Below are positions 34,497 to 43,541 of a stretch of 64,000 nucleotides of DNA, piece after piece. Position 1 is the first letter of the stretch. Every line of letters starts with the position of its first letter. The DNA is from Myxococcales bacterium. Its GTDB lineage: Bacteria > Myxococcota_A > UBA9160 > SMWR01. The DNA is taken from contig JADFQO010000013.1 in the NCBI GenBank assembly GCA_022561775.1, positions 1 through 64,000 of the forward strand, written 5' to 3'. Position numbers and translations under genes: made by a program. The notes under the pieces are model-generated. The model did not search any database, had not been told where the DNA came from, and saw only the letters and a program-made list of their open reading frames with translations.

Positions 34497-34516
34497 CGAC
34501 GTTTCGCGGTCCCGCG
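34497..34516. repeat. attR core (20-bp direct repeat)
   Basis: Identical to 25375-25394. It ends 9 bp before the comM start codon, so integration replaced the natural upstream region of comM with element sequence but kept the repeat. Confidence 0.85.
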
Positions 34517-34525
34517 GAAGATCAG

Positions 34526-36103
34526 ATGACCCGCGTAATCGGCGCTTCTCTAGTCGGGGTGAATGGTGTCGCAGTCGAAGTCGAAGTCCGCCTGAGTTCG
34601 CAGCTGCCGCGCATCGACATCGTCGGGCTTCCCGAAGCGGCGGTGCGAGAAAGCGCCGCCCGCGTCCGGGCCGCGATCGCGAGCGTCGGCCAGCGATTTC
34701 CCGATCGCAGAATCACCGTCAACCTCGCACCCGCAAGCCTGCGCAAAGGCGACGCGGGGCTGGATCTCCCAATCGCGCTCGGAATCCTCGCGGCGGCAGG
34801 AGCGCTGGAGTCGGAACGCCTGCGCGCGCTCGGCCTGTTGGGTGAACTCGCGCTCGACGGTCGTCTCCGGCCCGTGAAGGGCGCGCTCGCGCTCACCCTC
34901 GCGATCCGCGATGCCGGGTCTCGGCGCGTGATCGTTCCCGTCGAGAATGGGCCGGAGGCCGCGCTCACCCCGGGCCTCCAGGTATTCGAGGCCGCCGACC
35001 TCGGCGCCGTATTGCGCCACCTCATCGAGGATGCACCACTCCGCAGGGCCGAGGTCGCGACTCCGGAACCGTTGAATCGCCGTGTTCCCGACCTCGCGGA
35101 TGTCCACGGCCAGGAGCAAGCCAAGCGCGCGCTGGAAGTCGCAGCGGCCGGCGGCCACTCGATTTTTCTCTGGGGCTCTCCGGGTTCCGGCAAAACCATG
35201 CTGGCCCAGAGGCTGCCGGGCTTTTTGCCCGCAATGGAGTTCGCGGAGGCCGTCGAAGTAACCCGTATCCACAGCGCGGCGGGTCTGCTCAACAGCGCGG
35301 TCCCGATCGCTGTCGATCGCCCGTTCCGAGCACCGCATCACACGACCAGCGCGGCCGGGCTACTGGGTGGCGGAAACCCACCAGGCCCCGGCGAGGTGTC
35401 GTTGGCCCACCGCGGCGTGCTCTTCCTCGACGAGCTAGCGGAATTTCAACGGCACACACTCGAGGCGCTGCGCCAGGTCATCGAACAACACTCGGTGGTC
35501 ATCGCCCGAGCCAAGACGTCCTGTGTCTTTCCCGCCCATTTCCAGCTCGTCGCAGCATCGAACCCGTGCCCCTGCGGTTGGCGGGGAAGCGGCGTCCGCG
35601 ACTGCCGCTGCGACGATGGAGCCACCGCCCGCTACACGAGCCGGATTTCGGGACCCCTCCTCGACCGGATTGATCTTCACGTCTCCGTCGCGCCGGTGGC
35701 CTGGTCGCAAATCGACGAACCCGCACGAGGCCCGTCCAGCGCGGAACTGCGCACTAGCGTAAACGCCTGCCGAAAGCTTCAGCAGAGCCGGAATAGCGGA
35801 GAGGGCTTCCGCACCAACGCGGAGATCCCAGACGAGGCCCTCGATCGCCTGGTGCGCGCCACGGCGGATGCGCGCCGGTTACTTGGAGCGGCTGTAGAGC
35901 GGTTGGGCCTGTCCGCCCGGGCCGCCCGCCGATTGTTGCGGGTCGCGCGAACGATTGCGGACCTCGCGAAGGAGGAGAAAACGGGACCGCGAGCCGTCGC
36001 AGAGGCGCTGAGCTATCGCGCCACAGAGCTGGGGAGCACGAGCGGTGCGGAAGCCGCAGCCAACCGCTACACGGCGGCGCTGCGCGAGCACGGTGGCGTC
36101 TGA
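34526..36103 (+). CDS. comM: YifB/ComM-family Mg-chelatase-like AAA+ ATPase
   Basis: ComM is a hexameric helicase that promotes branch migration during natural transformation. The 525-residue protein has the N-terminal ChlI domain (LPRIDIVGLPEAAVRES; INLAPA-type NLAPASLRKGDAGLDLPIALG), the AAA+ Walker A WGSPGSGKTMLAQRLP, Walker B VLFLDELAEF, a cysteine-rich loop (NPCPCGWRG...DCRC) and the C-terminal RAARRLLRVARTIADL. All family blocks are intact. The integrated element ends 9 bp upstream, so any native promoter would have been displaced; expression now depends on element sequence or on a promoter rebuilt by the att repeat. Confidence 0.92.
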   Translation: MTRVIGASLVGVNGVAVEVEVRLSSQLPRIDIVGLPEAAVRESAARVRAAIASVGQRFPDRRITVNLAPASLRKGDAGLDLPIALGILAAAGALESERLRALGLLGELALDGRLRPVKGALALTLAIRDAGSRRVIVPVENGPEAALTPGLQVFEAADLGAVLRHLIEDAPLRRAEVATPEPLNRRVPDLADVHGQEQAKRALEVAAAGGHSIFLWGSPGSGKTMLAQRLPGFLPAMEFAEAVEVTRIHSAAGLLNSAVPIAVDRPFRAPHHTTSAAGLLGGGNPPGPGEVSLAHRGVLFLDELAEFQRHTLEALRQVIEQHSVVIARAKTSCVFPAHFQLVAASNPCPCGWRGSGVRDCRCDDGATARYTSRISGPLLDRIDLHVSVAPVAWSQIDEPARGPSSAELRTSVNACRKLQQSRNSGEGFRTNAEIPDEALDRLVRATADARRLLGAAVERLGLSARAARRLLRVARTIADLAKEEKTGPRAVAEALSYRATELGSTSGAEAAANRYTAALREHGGV

Positions 36104-36140
36104 AAATTGACACCGGCTGTCCGAAAGATGTCACCTCGCA

Positions 36141-36210
36141 GCAAAAAAGTAAATTCTGAATTACGCAACTTACATCATTAACATATTGTCAATAAAGAAC
36201 TTATCTGATT
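36141..36210. promoter_or_regulatory. AT-rich upstream region of the topoisomerase VI gene group
   Basis: Only 18 of these 70 bases are G or C, in a window that is otherwise strongly GC-rich. It lies 54 bp before the 67-aa gene that precedes top6BA and probably contains the promoter. I cannot assign -35 and -10 boxes with confidence. Confidence 0.55.
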
Positions 36211-36263
36211 CCACTCAAAGCTGGCATGGATCCTGCTTCTGCAGATGCGTGAGGGGGTAGACG

Positions 36264-36467
36264 ATGCCGATAGCAGGCCTTTCGATTCCGATCCTCAGCG
36301 CGTACCCGGAGTGTCCCAGAGTGACGCTACTCGAACTCGTTCAGGCGATCTGCGACGAGGCGAACGACGACCGCGAGGTCGTCGAAACCGTTCGCCAGCT
36401 GCTCAGCTCGGGTCAGGTGCGCCTCTGCGGAAACTTTCGATACGCCGCCCCGAGCACATTCGGTTAA
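36264..36467 (+). CDS. Small conserved-looking protein of unknown function
   Basis: From ATG 36264, with GAGGGGG upstream, this gene encodes 67 residues: [40 protein letters not shown]. It reads like a two-helix domain followed by a beta hairpin, a small family I have seen in proteobacterial genomes without a function. It lies 95 bp before top6B and may be co-transcribed with it. The topoisomerase frame also crosses this stretch but is not coding there. Confidence 0.65.
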   Translation: MPIAGLSIPILSAYPECPRVTLLELVQAICDEANDDREVVETVRQLLSSGQVRLCGNFRYAAPSTFG

Positions 36468-36562
36468 CGAATTGGATGCAGCGCCCCTCGGCGGCATGCC
36501 GGGGCATTGACCGCCTAAAGATCCGAGTGAAATATCCCGCAGCGGGGGGAGGGGCGCGCGAC

Positions 36563-38383
36563 ATGGCAGACGGCAAGCCATTGACTGCCCGGAAGACGGG
36601 GCAAAAACGCTCGCGCGCCAAAAGTTCGACGCCGCGATCCAAGACGAGCAAACGCGCCGCGAAGCCGCGCGCCGCAGTCCCGAAGAATTCGACCAGGCGA
36701 TCGAGCCCAAAGTATCTTGCGAAGCGGGGCGCCAAGCCCAGCAAGCGCTCCGCGAAGGCGCGATCCAAAGCGAGCAAGGGTTCCGCCAAGCCGCGTGCGA
36801 AGGCGACGAAAGATCTGGCCAGGCGGTCCAGCGCCAGCGATCTCGCAAAGCAGCAGCGAGACATTTCGGTTTCCGAGTTCTTCGCCAAGAACCGACACCT
36901 CCTCGGCTTCGACAATCCGTCGAAGGCGCTGCTCACGACCGTCAAGGAGGGAGTCGACAACTCCCTCGACGCCTGCGAGGAGGCCGGGATCCTTCCCGAC
37001 GTCCGGGTGTCGATCAGCCAGATTTCCGACACGCGCTTTCGGATCATCATCGAAGACAACGGACCCGGCATCCTTCGCTCTCAGGTGCCAAAGGTCTTCG
37101 GGAGCCTGCTCTACGGATCCAAGTTTCACCGGCTGCGCCAGAGCCGTGGGCAACAGGGGATCGGGATCAGTGCTGCGGGGATGTACGGGTTGCTGACCAC
37201 CGGGAAGCCGATCGTGATCACTACGCGGACCGGCCCCAAAAAAGACGCCCATCACCTCGAACTCGTGATCGACACCAAGCAGAACGCGCCGAAGATCAAG
37301 CGCGACGATGTCGTCGAGTGGAACAAGGAACACGGAACGCGGGTGGAGATCGAGCTCGAAGGCGCGTACCGCGGCGGGCAGCATTCCGTCGACGCCTATA
37401 TTCGGCAGATTTCGCTCGCCAATCCCCACGCCGAGATCACCTACGTTCCCCCCAAGGCCGAGGAGCACGGCGCGGAACACGTCTTCCCCCGGGTCACCAA
37501 CGAGATCCCCAAGGAAACCGCGGAGATCAAACCGCACCCCTACGGGGTCGAACTCGGCGTGTTGATGCAGATGTTCCGCGACACGAAGGCTCGGAACGTG
37601 CGTTCCTGCCTGCAGGGGGACTTCAGTCGCATCTCCGCGCGGACCGCGACGGAAATTCTCGATAAGGCAAACGTCGCACCGACCCGTCGCCCGGGAGAAA
37701 TCAACCGGGAACAGGCCGAGAGCATCCATCAGGCCATTCAAGCGACGAAGATCATGGCTCCACCGATGGACTGCATCGCACCCATCGGCAACGATCTCAT
37801 TGAAAAGGCCCTGCGTTCAGAGGTTTCGGCAGCGTTCTACACTTCTGTGTCGCGCCGTCCGGTGGTCTATCGCGGCAATCCCTTCTTGATCGAGGTCGGC
37901 CTCGCCTACGGTGGTGACATTCCCGCAGACCAGACGATTACCGCCTACCGCTACGCAAACCGCGTGCCGCTCCAATACCAGCAGGGTGCCTGCGCGATCA
38001 CCAAGGCGATTTCTGGGACCGAGTGGCGCAACTATCAAATGCAACAACCTCGCGGCGCGTTGCCGGTTGGCCCGATGCTGTTGATGGTGCACATCGCGAG
38101 CGTCTGGGTCCCCTTTACGTCCGAGAGCAAGGAAGCAATCGCTCACTACCCGGAAATCATCAAGGAGATCCGATTGGGTCTTCAAGAGTGCGGACGAAAA
38201 GTAGCGACCCACATCCGCAAGCAGCGCCGCGAAGCGGACGCCGAAAAGAAGCGCGCCTACATCGTGAAGTACATCCCACAGGTCGCCATCGGCCTGCAGC
38301 AGATCCTGTCGCTGAACGACGGCCAGCGAGACAAGATCGTCTCGAACCTGACTTCGGTCCTTGAAAAGAGTCGGAAACTGTAA
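36563..38383 (+). CDS. top6B: DNA topoisomerase VI subunit B with histone-H1-like N-terminal tail
   Basis: Topo VI B is the GHKL ATPase subunit of a type IIB topoisomerase, common in archaea and plants and sporadic in bacteria. The 606-residue protein has the Bergerat motifs [14 protein letters not shown] (129-142), IEDNGPGI (163-170) and [16 protein letters not shown] (194-209), an H2TH segment ([13 protein letters not shown]) and the transducer lysine in CAITKAI. Residues 1-95 form a basic tail with 32 Lys/Arg and two acidic residues in the first 90, with AKP/SK repeats like histone H1. ATG 36563 has a GGGGGAGGGG site. Subunit A follows after 2 bp. Confidence 0.93.
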   Translation: MADGKPLTARKTGQKRSRAKSSTPRSKTSKRAAKPRAAVPKNSTRRSSPKYLAKRGAKPSKRSAKARSKASKGSAKPRAKATKDLARRSSASDLAKQQRDISVSEFFAKNRHLLGFDNPSKALLTTVKEGVDNSLDACEEAGILPDVRVSISQISDTRFRIIIEDNGPGILRSQVPKVFGSLLYGSKFHRLRQSRGQQGIGISAAGMYGLLTTGKPIVITTRTGPKKDAHHLELVIDTKQNAPKIKRDDVVEWNKEHGTRVEIELEGAYRGGQHSVDAYIRQISLANPHAEITYVPPKAEEHGAEHVFPRVTNEIPKETAEIKPHPYGVELGVLMQMFRDTKARNVRSCLQGDFSRISARTATEILDKANVAPTRRPGEINREQAESIHQAIQATKIMAPPMDCIAPIGNDLIEKALRSEVSAAFYTSVSRRPVVYRGNPFLIEVGLAYGGDIPADQTITAYRYANRVPLQYQQGACAITKAISGTEWRNYQMQQPRGALPVGPMLLMVHIASVWVPFTSESKEAIAHYPEIIKEIRLGLQECGRKVATHIRKQRREADAEKKRAYIVKYIPQVAIGLQQILSLNDGQRDKIVSNLTSVLEKSRKL

Positions 38384-38385
38384 AA

Positions 38386-39591
38386 ATGGCAGCCAAAAAG
38401 ACGACGACGACCAAAACCGCGCTAAAAAAGGCGGTGCCGAAAAAATTCGGGATCAGGTCGAGGCCAGACAGAAAGCTCGCGCAAGAAAAGGCGCGGCTCG
38501 ACCGACTCACCGTCGAGTTGATCTGCAACACCGCCAAGGATGTCCACCGCGTGATTCTCGAGCACAAGCAGCCGGATCTCACGTTTCCGGTGCGTTCACT
38601 GAAGAACGTCAGCTACTCGATCAAGCGCGGTTATTTCGAGATCGGAAAACAGAAGAAAATCCGAACTCTCACCGTGAATACGGTCAAGAGCTTCGCCCAG
38701 ACACTTCGGATGATGGGACTGTCGAAGGAACTGGTCGAAGGCAACGACTTCGCGACCAAGCGAGACGCCTATTACCAGAGCAAGAACTGGGGCGAGGCCA
38801 AGTTCGAGGAGCAGACCGAGTCCGACACGGTCATGGACGACATCGAAGCGCTTTTTTCCATTCATGGCGCCTCGCGTGAACAACTGCGCTTCGTCCCCGA
38901 CGAACACGGAGGCGCTGTGGCGGGGCAACTCATCGTTCTCGATCCAGATCGCGAAACAGGCGAGATCGAACGGATCGATTGCACGCGTTTTGGATCGGGT
39001 GCTTATTCGATCCCCTCGAGCGTCGAACATCTCTCCTTCGAGACGGATGCGAAGTTCATTCTCGCAATCGAAACCGGTGGTGTGTTTCAACGCCTGCAGA
39101 CCCACAAGTTCTGGCAGTCATCGAATTGCATTCTGGTTTCGATGGCGGGCGTTCCGACCCGAGCCACGCGCAGATTCATCCGAAAACTCTCGGATGAGTG
39201 CGAGATCCCGGTCTACGCATTCGTCGACTGCGACCCCTACGGCATCTCCAACATCTACCGCACACTGAAGGTCGGTTCGGGAAACGCCGCTCACATCTCC
39301 CGATTCTTCTGCGTCCCCCAGGCGCGCTATCTGGGCGTCACACCCCAAGACATCATCGACTACGATTTGCCCACCCACCCACTGCTCGACGTCGACATCA
39401 AGCGCGCGAAGGACGCACTCAAGAACGATCCGTTCTTCCACGCCCACAAGCCATGGCAGAATGCGATCGAACAGTTGTTGAGGATGGGAGTGCGCGCCGA
39501 GCAGCAGGCACTCGCCAAGTGGGGCCTGAATTACGTGATCGAAGAATATCTGCCGCAAAAGCTCGCGCAGCCCGCCAAATTCCTGCCCTGA
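38386..39591 (+). CDS. top6A: DNA topoisomerase VI subunit A (Spo11-like)
   Basis: Subunit A makes the double-strand break through a catalytic tyrosine and shares its fold with Spo11. The 401-residue protein has the winged-helix motif TKRDAYYQSKNW (tyrosines 129-130) and a toprim domain with the metal glutamate in AIETGGVFQRL and DxD in VDCDPYG. It opens with a short lysine/threonine-rich tail (AAKKTTTTKTALKKAVPKK), an echo of the longer tail on subunit B. The length is slightly above archaeal homologues. It starts 2 bp after the top6B stop, so the two are translationally linked and form the A2B2 enzyme. Confidence 0.93.
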   Translation: MAAKKTTTTKTALKKAVPKKFGIRSRPDRKLAQEKARLDRLTVELICNTAKDVHRVILEHKQPDLTFPVRSLKNVSYSIKRGYFEIGKQKKIRTLTVNTVKSFAQTLRMMGLSKELVEGNDFATKRDAYYQSKNWGEAKFEEQTESDTVMDDIEALFSIHGASREQLRFVPDEHGGAVAGQLIVLDPDRETGEIERIDCTRFGSGAYSIPSSVEHLSFETDAKFILAIETGGVFQRLQTHKFWQSSNCILVSMAGVPTRATRRFIRKLSDECEIPVYAFVDCDPYGISNIYRTLKVGSGNAAHISRFFCVPQARYLGVTPQDIIDYDLPTHPLLDVDIKRAKDALKNDPFFHAHKPWQNAIEQLLRMGVRAEQQALAKWGLNYVIEEYLPQKLAQPAKFLP

Positions 39592-39655
39592 ACGGCGGCG
39601 CCGCGGATGATTGCAGCAGTTGCGGTACGCTCGGACGTCCCCAGGAGCGGAGTGC

Positions 39656-40531
39656 ATGAAGGGAATCCTGTTGGCCGGCGGCGCGGGCACACGCCTCGAC
39701 CCGATTACCAGAGGCGTGAACAAGCACCTCCTGCCGATCTACGACAAACCGATGGTCTACTACCCGCTGGCCACCCTGATGCTCGCGGAAATCCGAGAGA
39801 TCCTGCTGATCTCCACCCCCGAAGATCTCGGCGCGTACCAGCGTCTGCTCGGCGACGGAAGCCAACTCGGACTCGAGATCCGTTACGCCGAGCAGCCCCA
39901 GCCCGAGGGGATCGCTCAGGCATTCCTGATCGGACGGGATTTCGTGGGCAGCGATCCCGTCGCTCTTTCGCTGGGCGACAACGTCTTCTACGGCCACGGC
40001 ATGCCGGCGTCGCTTCGCAGCGCAGCGCAGCGCGAGCGGGGTGCGACCGTATTCGGCTATTGGGTGAGCGACCCGGAGCGCTACGGGGTGGTGGAGTTCG
40101 ACGCGAACCGCGAGGTCGTGGGAATCGAGGAAAAACCCGAGAAACCCAGCTCCAACTACGCGATCACGGGCATCTACTTCTACGACAACCGCGTGCTCGA
40201 GATCGCGGCGGGATTGAAACCCTCGGCTCGCAGCGAGCTCGAGATCACCGATGTCAACCTCGAATATCTCCGGTGCGGTGATCTCCACGTCGAACTGCTC
40301 GGGCGCGGCGTGGCGTGGCTGGACACCGGGACGAACGAATCGCTGCTCCAGGCTTCCAATTTCGTCGAAGCCATTCAGGAGCGACAGGGTTTGAAGATCG
40401 CGTGCCTCGAAGAAATCGCGTTTCGCCAGGGCTACATCGATCAGGGCGAACTCGCAAAGCTTGGCGAGCAGATGGGCACGTCGAGCTATGGCGCCTACCT
40501 GCTGCGACTCGCAAGAGAGAACGTCCGTTGA
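39656..40531 (+). CDS. rfbA: Glucose-1-phosphate thymidylyltransferase
   Basis: RfbA (RmlA) makes dTDP-glucose from dTTP and glucose-1-phosphate, the first step of dTDP-deoxysugar synthesis. The 291-residue protein has the nucleotide loop GGAGTRLDP (8-16), [22 protein letters not shown] and GFVGIEEKP-type segment [25 protein letters not shown] chose ATG 39656, preceded by AGGAG, over the in-frame 39611. It starts 64 bp after top6A. rfbC overlaps its stop; rfbB and rfbD are not in the window. Confidence 0.93.
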   Translation: MKGILLAGGAGTRLDPITRGVNKHLLPIYDKPMVYYPLATLMLAEIREILLISTPEDLGAYQRLLGDGSQLGLEIRYAEQPQPEGIAQAFLIGRDFVGSDPVALSLGDNVFYGHGMPASLRSAAQRERGATVFGYWVSDPERYGVVEFDANREVVGIEEKPEKPSSNYAITGIYFYDNRVLEIAAGLKPSARSELEITDVNLEYLRCGDLHVELLGRGVAWLDTGTNESLLQASNFVEAIQERQGLKIACLEEIAFRQGYIDQGELAKLGEQMGTSSYGAYLLRLARENVR

Positions 40532-41085
40532 GCCATTTCGTCGAGACGGTGATCCCCGGAGTCATTCTCGTCGAACCGCCGGTTCACCGGGATGATCGCG
40601 GCTTTTTCCTCGAGACCTACCACGAATCGAGATATCGCGACGGCGGTATCCGTGAGCGATTCGTTCAGGACAATCACTCGTCCTCGGCGAGGAACACCCT
40701 GCGCGGTCTCCACGAACAGAGTCCGCACCCTCAGGGAAAACTGGTGCGCGTGATCGCGGGAGAGGTCTTCGACGTGACCGTTGACGTGCGCAGGGGATCT
40801 CCCGCCTACGGCAAACACTTCACCACGCGGCTATCGGCGGACAATTTTCGCCAACTCTACGTGCCGCCGGGCGTGCTCCACGGCTTTCTGGTCACCAGCG
40901 ATGTCGCACAGTTCGTCTACAAATGCACCGATGTCTACCACCCCGAAGCGGAGTTCAGCGTCGCGTGGAACGATCCGGACATCGGCATCGCGTGGCCGAT
41001 CGAGTCCCCGATCCTCTCGGAAAAGGACCGCTGCGCACCGCAGCTCAAGGACGTCGAGGACCGGCTGATCGACTACGAGCCGTAG
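40528..41085 (+). CDS. rfbC: dTDP-4-dehydrorhamnose 3,5-epimerase
   Basis: RfbC (RmlC) epimerises dTDP-4-keto-6-deoxyglucose at C3 and C5. The 185-residue cupin has the catalytic His in RGLHEQ (H62), [34 protein letters not shown] and the Tyr/Asp segment [12 protein letters not shown]. It begins at TTG 40528, whose last two bases are shared with the rfbA stop (TTGA), so it is co-translated. Without rfbB and rfbD here, the final sugar (rhamnose or another deoxyhexose) is unknown. Confidence 0.92.
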   Translation: MSHFVETVIPGVILVEPPVHRDDRGFFLETYHESRYRDGGIRERFVQDNHSSSARNTLRGLHEQSPHPQGKLVRVIAGEVFDVTVDVRRGSPAYGKHFTTRLSADNFRQLYVPPGVLHGFLVTSDVAQFVYKCTDVYHPEAEFSVAWNDPDIGIAWPIESPILSEKDRCAPQLKDVEDRLIDYEP

Positions 41086-41174
41086 CCGGGATCACGCCCG
41101 GGACACGCGACTGGAGGGTTCATGCGAACACGATCGCATAGGCGAAGGTGGAAGTGAGCGGAGCGGGGAGTGGT

Positions 41175-41336
41175 TCAGAACTCTTCGTCGATCTCGCAGT
41201 CTGCGTCGTAGGGGTCTTTCGAGAGCCGACACGGTGAACCACAAAAACTGCAAAAGACCTCGTCTCCGGGCGTTTCGTCGCCGCTGAGCGCGAAGTTGGC
41301 ATCGCAGATCGGGCAGCTGAGTTCGACCAGTCCCAC
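41175..41336 (-). CDS. Small zinc-ribbon protein
   Basis: From GTG 41336 the frame encodes 53 residues with CPIC...CSFCGSPC (ELSCPICDANFALSGDE, then VFCSFCGSPCRLSKDP), a zinc ribbon. The frame continues upstream to near 41400 with protein-like sequence (IPALYGLLKLFSRTSDPSY) but no ATG, GTG or TTG, so the true start could be an unusual codon. It follows apbE on the same strand. It is too short for easy detection. Confidence 0.6.
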   Translation of the reverse strand: MGLVELSCPICDANFALSGDETPGDEVFCSFCGSPCRLSKDPYDADCEIDEEF

Positions 41337-41415
41337 GTACGACGGATCGGAGGTTCTCGAGAACAGCTTGAGCAGTCCGTACAGCGCGGGGATGGGAGGC
41401 AGGCGCGGGGGGGCC

Positions 41416-42441
41416 CTATTGCGCCTCGTCCGGCTTGGGGAGGGGTTCGAAGCGGACGGCGACGTCCCACCCCGGGGTCGAACGGAACTCGCCCGCGCCC
41501 TCGATCAACAGCCCCTCGCAACCCGGCTGGGCGGCGACCAGAGCGAGGCCCGTCTGCGCGTCCAGCACGAGGAGCGCGAGGCTGAGCGCTTCCGCCAAGG
41601 ACGCCCGCTGCGAGACCACGACCGCCTGTCGCGCGCGCATCAGCTGCTCGCCGCTGCGCGGATCGATGATATGCCCATAACGGCGGCCGCCGATTTCGAC
41701 CCACTGGCCCTGGCTTCCCGAGACCGAGAGCGCTTGATCGCGAAGCGTGATCAGGCCCGCGAAGCCGCCCTCGGGTGCGCGGACCAGCAGCCGCCAGCCC
41801 GTGCTGCCCGCAGGCGCGCCCACCGCCCAGGTGCTGCTCTGGCCAAAATTGAGCAGCGCAGTCTCGATCCCGTGCCGTTCGAGCAGCGGGAGCATCCGGT
41901 CGAGCGCGTAGCCCTTGGCGACTCCTCCGAGATCGAGCCTCATCCCTTCTTTGGCGAGGGAAACCCCGTCGCCGGAAACCACGGAAATCCGATTCGGGCC
42001 CACGAGCTCGCGGGCCGCCGCCAATTCGAGGGCGGTTGGCGGCGCGTCTCGATCGGCGGCCTCCCTCCAGAGTTCGACCACGGGACCGATCGTCACGTCG
42101 AACGCGCCCCGCGTGAGTTCCGAATAGGCGATGGAGAGCTTCAGGATCTCCTCGACCTCGGAGTCGACCCGCTGTCTACCCTGGCCGGCCGTGCGATTGA
42201 GTCGGCTGATATCGCTCTCGGGCTGGTAAATCGAAAGCAATCGATCGAGTCGCCTTGCCACCTCGTAGAGGTCGTCGAGCGCTCGAGCGGCGGGCCGCGG
42301 TTCGAGACCCTCGAGCGTGAGCTCGAGGACGGTACCCATCGCATAGCGACCGTCCGAGATCACCCGCTCGGGGATCGGACCGGTCACGCATCCCTGAGAC
42401 AGGACGGACAACAGCGCTGCGCAGGCCGCGCGGGAGATCAA
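41416..42441 (-). CDS. apbE: FAD:protein FMN transferase, lipoprotein
   Basis: ApbE transfers FMN from FAD onto a Thr of target proteins outside the cytoplasm. The 341-residue protein has MGTVLELTLEG, DRLLSIYQPESDISRLN, LDLGGVAKGYALDRM and GHIIDPRSGE, the family blocks. A short lipoprotein signal (AALLSVLSQGC) gives lipid anchoring. The start is TTG 42441, overlapping the TGA of the upstream membrane protein (TTGA); longer starts read through that gene and are rejected. Its probable target is the FMN-binding protein at 42972. Confidence 0.87.
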   Translation of the reverse strand: MISRAACAALLSVLSQGCVTGPIPERVISDGRYAMGTVLELTLEGLEPRPAARALDDLYEVARRLDRLLSIYQPESDISRLNRTAGQGRQRVDSEVEEILKLSIAYSELTRGAFDVTIGPVVELWREAADRDAPPTALELAAARELVGPNRISVVSGDGVSLAKEGMRLDLGGVAKGYALDRMLPLLERHGIETALLNFGQSSTWAVGAPAGSTGWRLLVRAPEGGFAGLITLRDQALSVSGSQGQWVEIGGRRYGHIIDPRSGEQLMRARQAVVVSQRASLAEALSLALLVLDAQTGLALVAAQPGCEGLLIEGAGEFRSTPGWDVAVRFEPLPKPDEAQ

Positions 42442-42968
42442 GAGTCGGGGGCTTCGCCGACTGATTCGGACGGCTGGCCATCGTAGTTTCGCTGCGAGCC
42501 CGCGAATACCGACCACAGCGAGACAGCCACGAGCACGGCGAGGCTGGTTTCGAGCAACAGAAATCCTGCGATCTTCGCATAGGCGAAATTCGGGCTCCCA
42601 TAGCGGACCAGCCATCCCGCGCCCTCGTCGAGAATCGCCGATAGAAACGGGACGATGATCAGCCATGCCTTGGTACTGTCTCGAAGGGGAACAAAGAGCA
42701 TCAGGTGTGTCAGCACCAGGAGCAGCATCCCCATCGCGAAGAGATGAAAGTGCGAAACCTCGAGCAACCCCTGATAGCTGCGCGGCGAGAGAAACCGCTC
42801 CTCGGACCCGAGGTAGTAGTCGATCACGGAACTCGCGGTGAGGCTCATCTTGCTGAAGTAGAGCAGTGCGTTCGTGAGCCACAGCCCGATCACGTAGAGG
42901 GAGAAGAGCGTGACGATGGTCTGGAGCAGGCGGTTGCGGGTCCACTCGCCGGTAATCACGAAGCGCAC
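42438..42968 (-). CDS. Four-helix inner-membrane protein
   Basis: The 176-residue protein has four hydrophobic helices (about residues 13-35, 72-93, 101-117 and 132-155). Its segments EVSHFHLFAMGMLLLVLTHL and LTNALLYFSKM carry His and Met residues that could bind heme or quinone, but no family is recognised. It lies between the FMN-binding protein and apbE, 3 bp from the former and overlapping the latter, so it is probably the membrane partner of the flavoprotein, for example as an electron entry point. Confidence 0.65.
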   Translation of the reverse strand: MRFVITGEWTRNRLLQTIVTLFSLYVIGLWLTNALLYFSKMSLTASSVIDYYLGSEERFLSPRSYQGLLEVSHFHLFAMGMLLLVLTHLMLFVPLRDSTKAWLIIVPFLSAILDEGAGWLVRYGSPNFAYAKIAGFLLLETSLAVLVAVSLWSVFAGSQRNYDGQPSESVGEAPDS

Positions 42969-42971
42969 GCG

Positions 42972-43541
42972 CTACTTCTCGCTCTGGAGCAGGACCCTGT
43001 AATACGCGAGGGCCCGTCGGACACCGCGGGTCGTGGCGCGGGCCGAGAGCGTGGCTCCCACCACTCCGTGGATGTCTCCTCCGACGCGAAGCGGGGCGTC
43101 GATCGATCGATTGTCGAACTGTCTGTACCAGCGGTCCGTCGGCTTGTACTCGAGGGGCTCGTGGAAGGCCAACACTCGCAGGGATCGGACCTCACCAGCC
43201 GGGCTCAGCACGACCATGAACGCTTCCGGAAGCGTGCGGACATTGTGGACGTCGATCAACGCATAGCCGAGCACCTTGCCTTCGCGCATCCCCGTGTAGA
43301 CTTTCACGAGCTTGGTATCGAGTTCGCACTTCGCGAGGGACTCGATCCGCGCGACCTGATCATCGTCGAGAACGAATGTATTCGTCGCCACTTCCTCTGC
43401 GTCGGGGAAGGCCAACTCAAGCGCTTCACTCTGGGAGTAGAAGACCTTCCCCTGAGCAATACCAGCGACGAAGACCGCGAGTAGAAAAACGACAACCGTT
43501 CCGGGTCTAGAAAACAAAACCGACCCCCAGGTTGAATTCAT
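42972..43541 (-). CDS. FMN-binding domain protein (ApbE target)
   Basis: The 189-residue exported protein has a signal peptide (VVVFLLAVFVAGIAQG) and an FMN-binding domain like that of NqrC/RnfG. The flavinylation motif is DIHGVVGATLS (residues 156-166), with T164 the expected FMN attachment site; it matches the D...GAT pattern. ATG 43541 overlaps the end of the porin-like gene by 35 bp. The following membrane protein and apbE make a flavin electron-transfer set. It could pass electrons to periplasmic acceptors such as ferric iron. Confidence 0.75.
   Translation of the reverse strand: MNSTWGSVLFSRPGTVVVFLLAVFVAGIAQGKVFYSQSEALELAFPDAEEVATNTFVLDDDQVARIESLAKCELDTKLVKVYTGMREGKVLGYALIDVHNVRTLPEAFMVVLSPAGEVRSLRVLAFHEPLEYKPTDRWYRQFDNRSIDAPLRVGGDIHGVVGATLSARATTRGVRRALAYYRVLLQSEK

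Larger units (their letters stand above)
25375..34516. mobile_element. Integrated phage-satellite-like element (about 9.1 kb)
   Basis: The element is bounded by the 20-bp direct repeat CGACGTTTCGCGGTCCCGCG at 25375-25394 and 34497-34516. It carries a tyrosine integrase next to the right end, a regulator, an excisionase-like gene, a DUF3631 ATPase, a terminase pair, a capsid gene and two cargo genes. The regulator-integrase pair runs rightward, and the replication-packaging operon runs leftward from a shared control region near 32658-32747. This matches PICI-type satellite organisation. Portal, protease, connector, tail and lysis genes are missing, so particles would need a helper, or the element is a decayed prophage. 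Confidence 0.85.

Noticed and set aside
36245-38383. 712-residue version of topoisomerase VI subunit B
   Set aside because: It would read through the real 67-aa gene in another frame; ATG 36563 has a strong ribosome site and the natural tail start.
36563-38383. GHKL protein could be MutL, GyrB or Hsp90
   Set aside because: The H2TH segment, transducer lysine and the adjacent Spo11-like subunit make topoisomerase VI the clear choice.
41416-42945. 509-residue version of ApbE
   Set aside because: The extra residues lie on the four-helix membrane gene in another frame; the lipoprotein signal and TTGA overlap fix the start at 42441.
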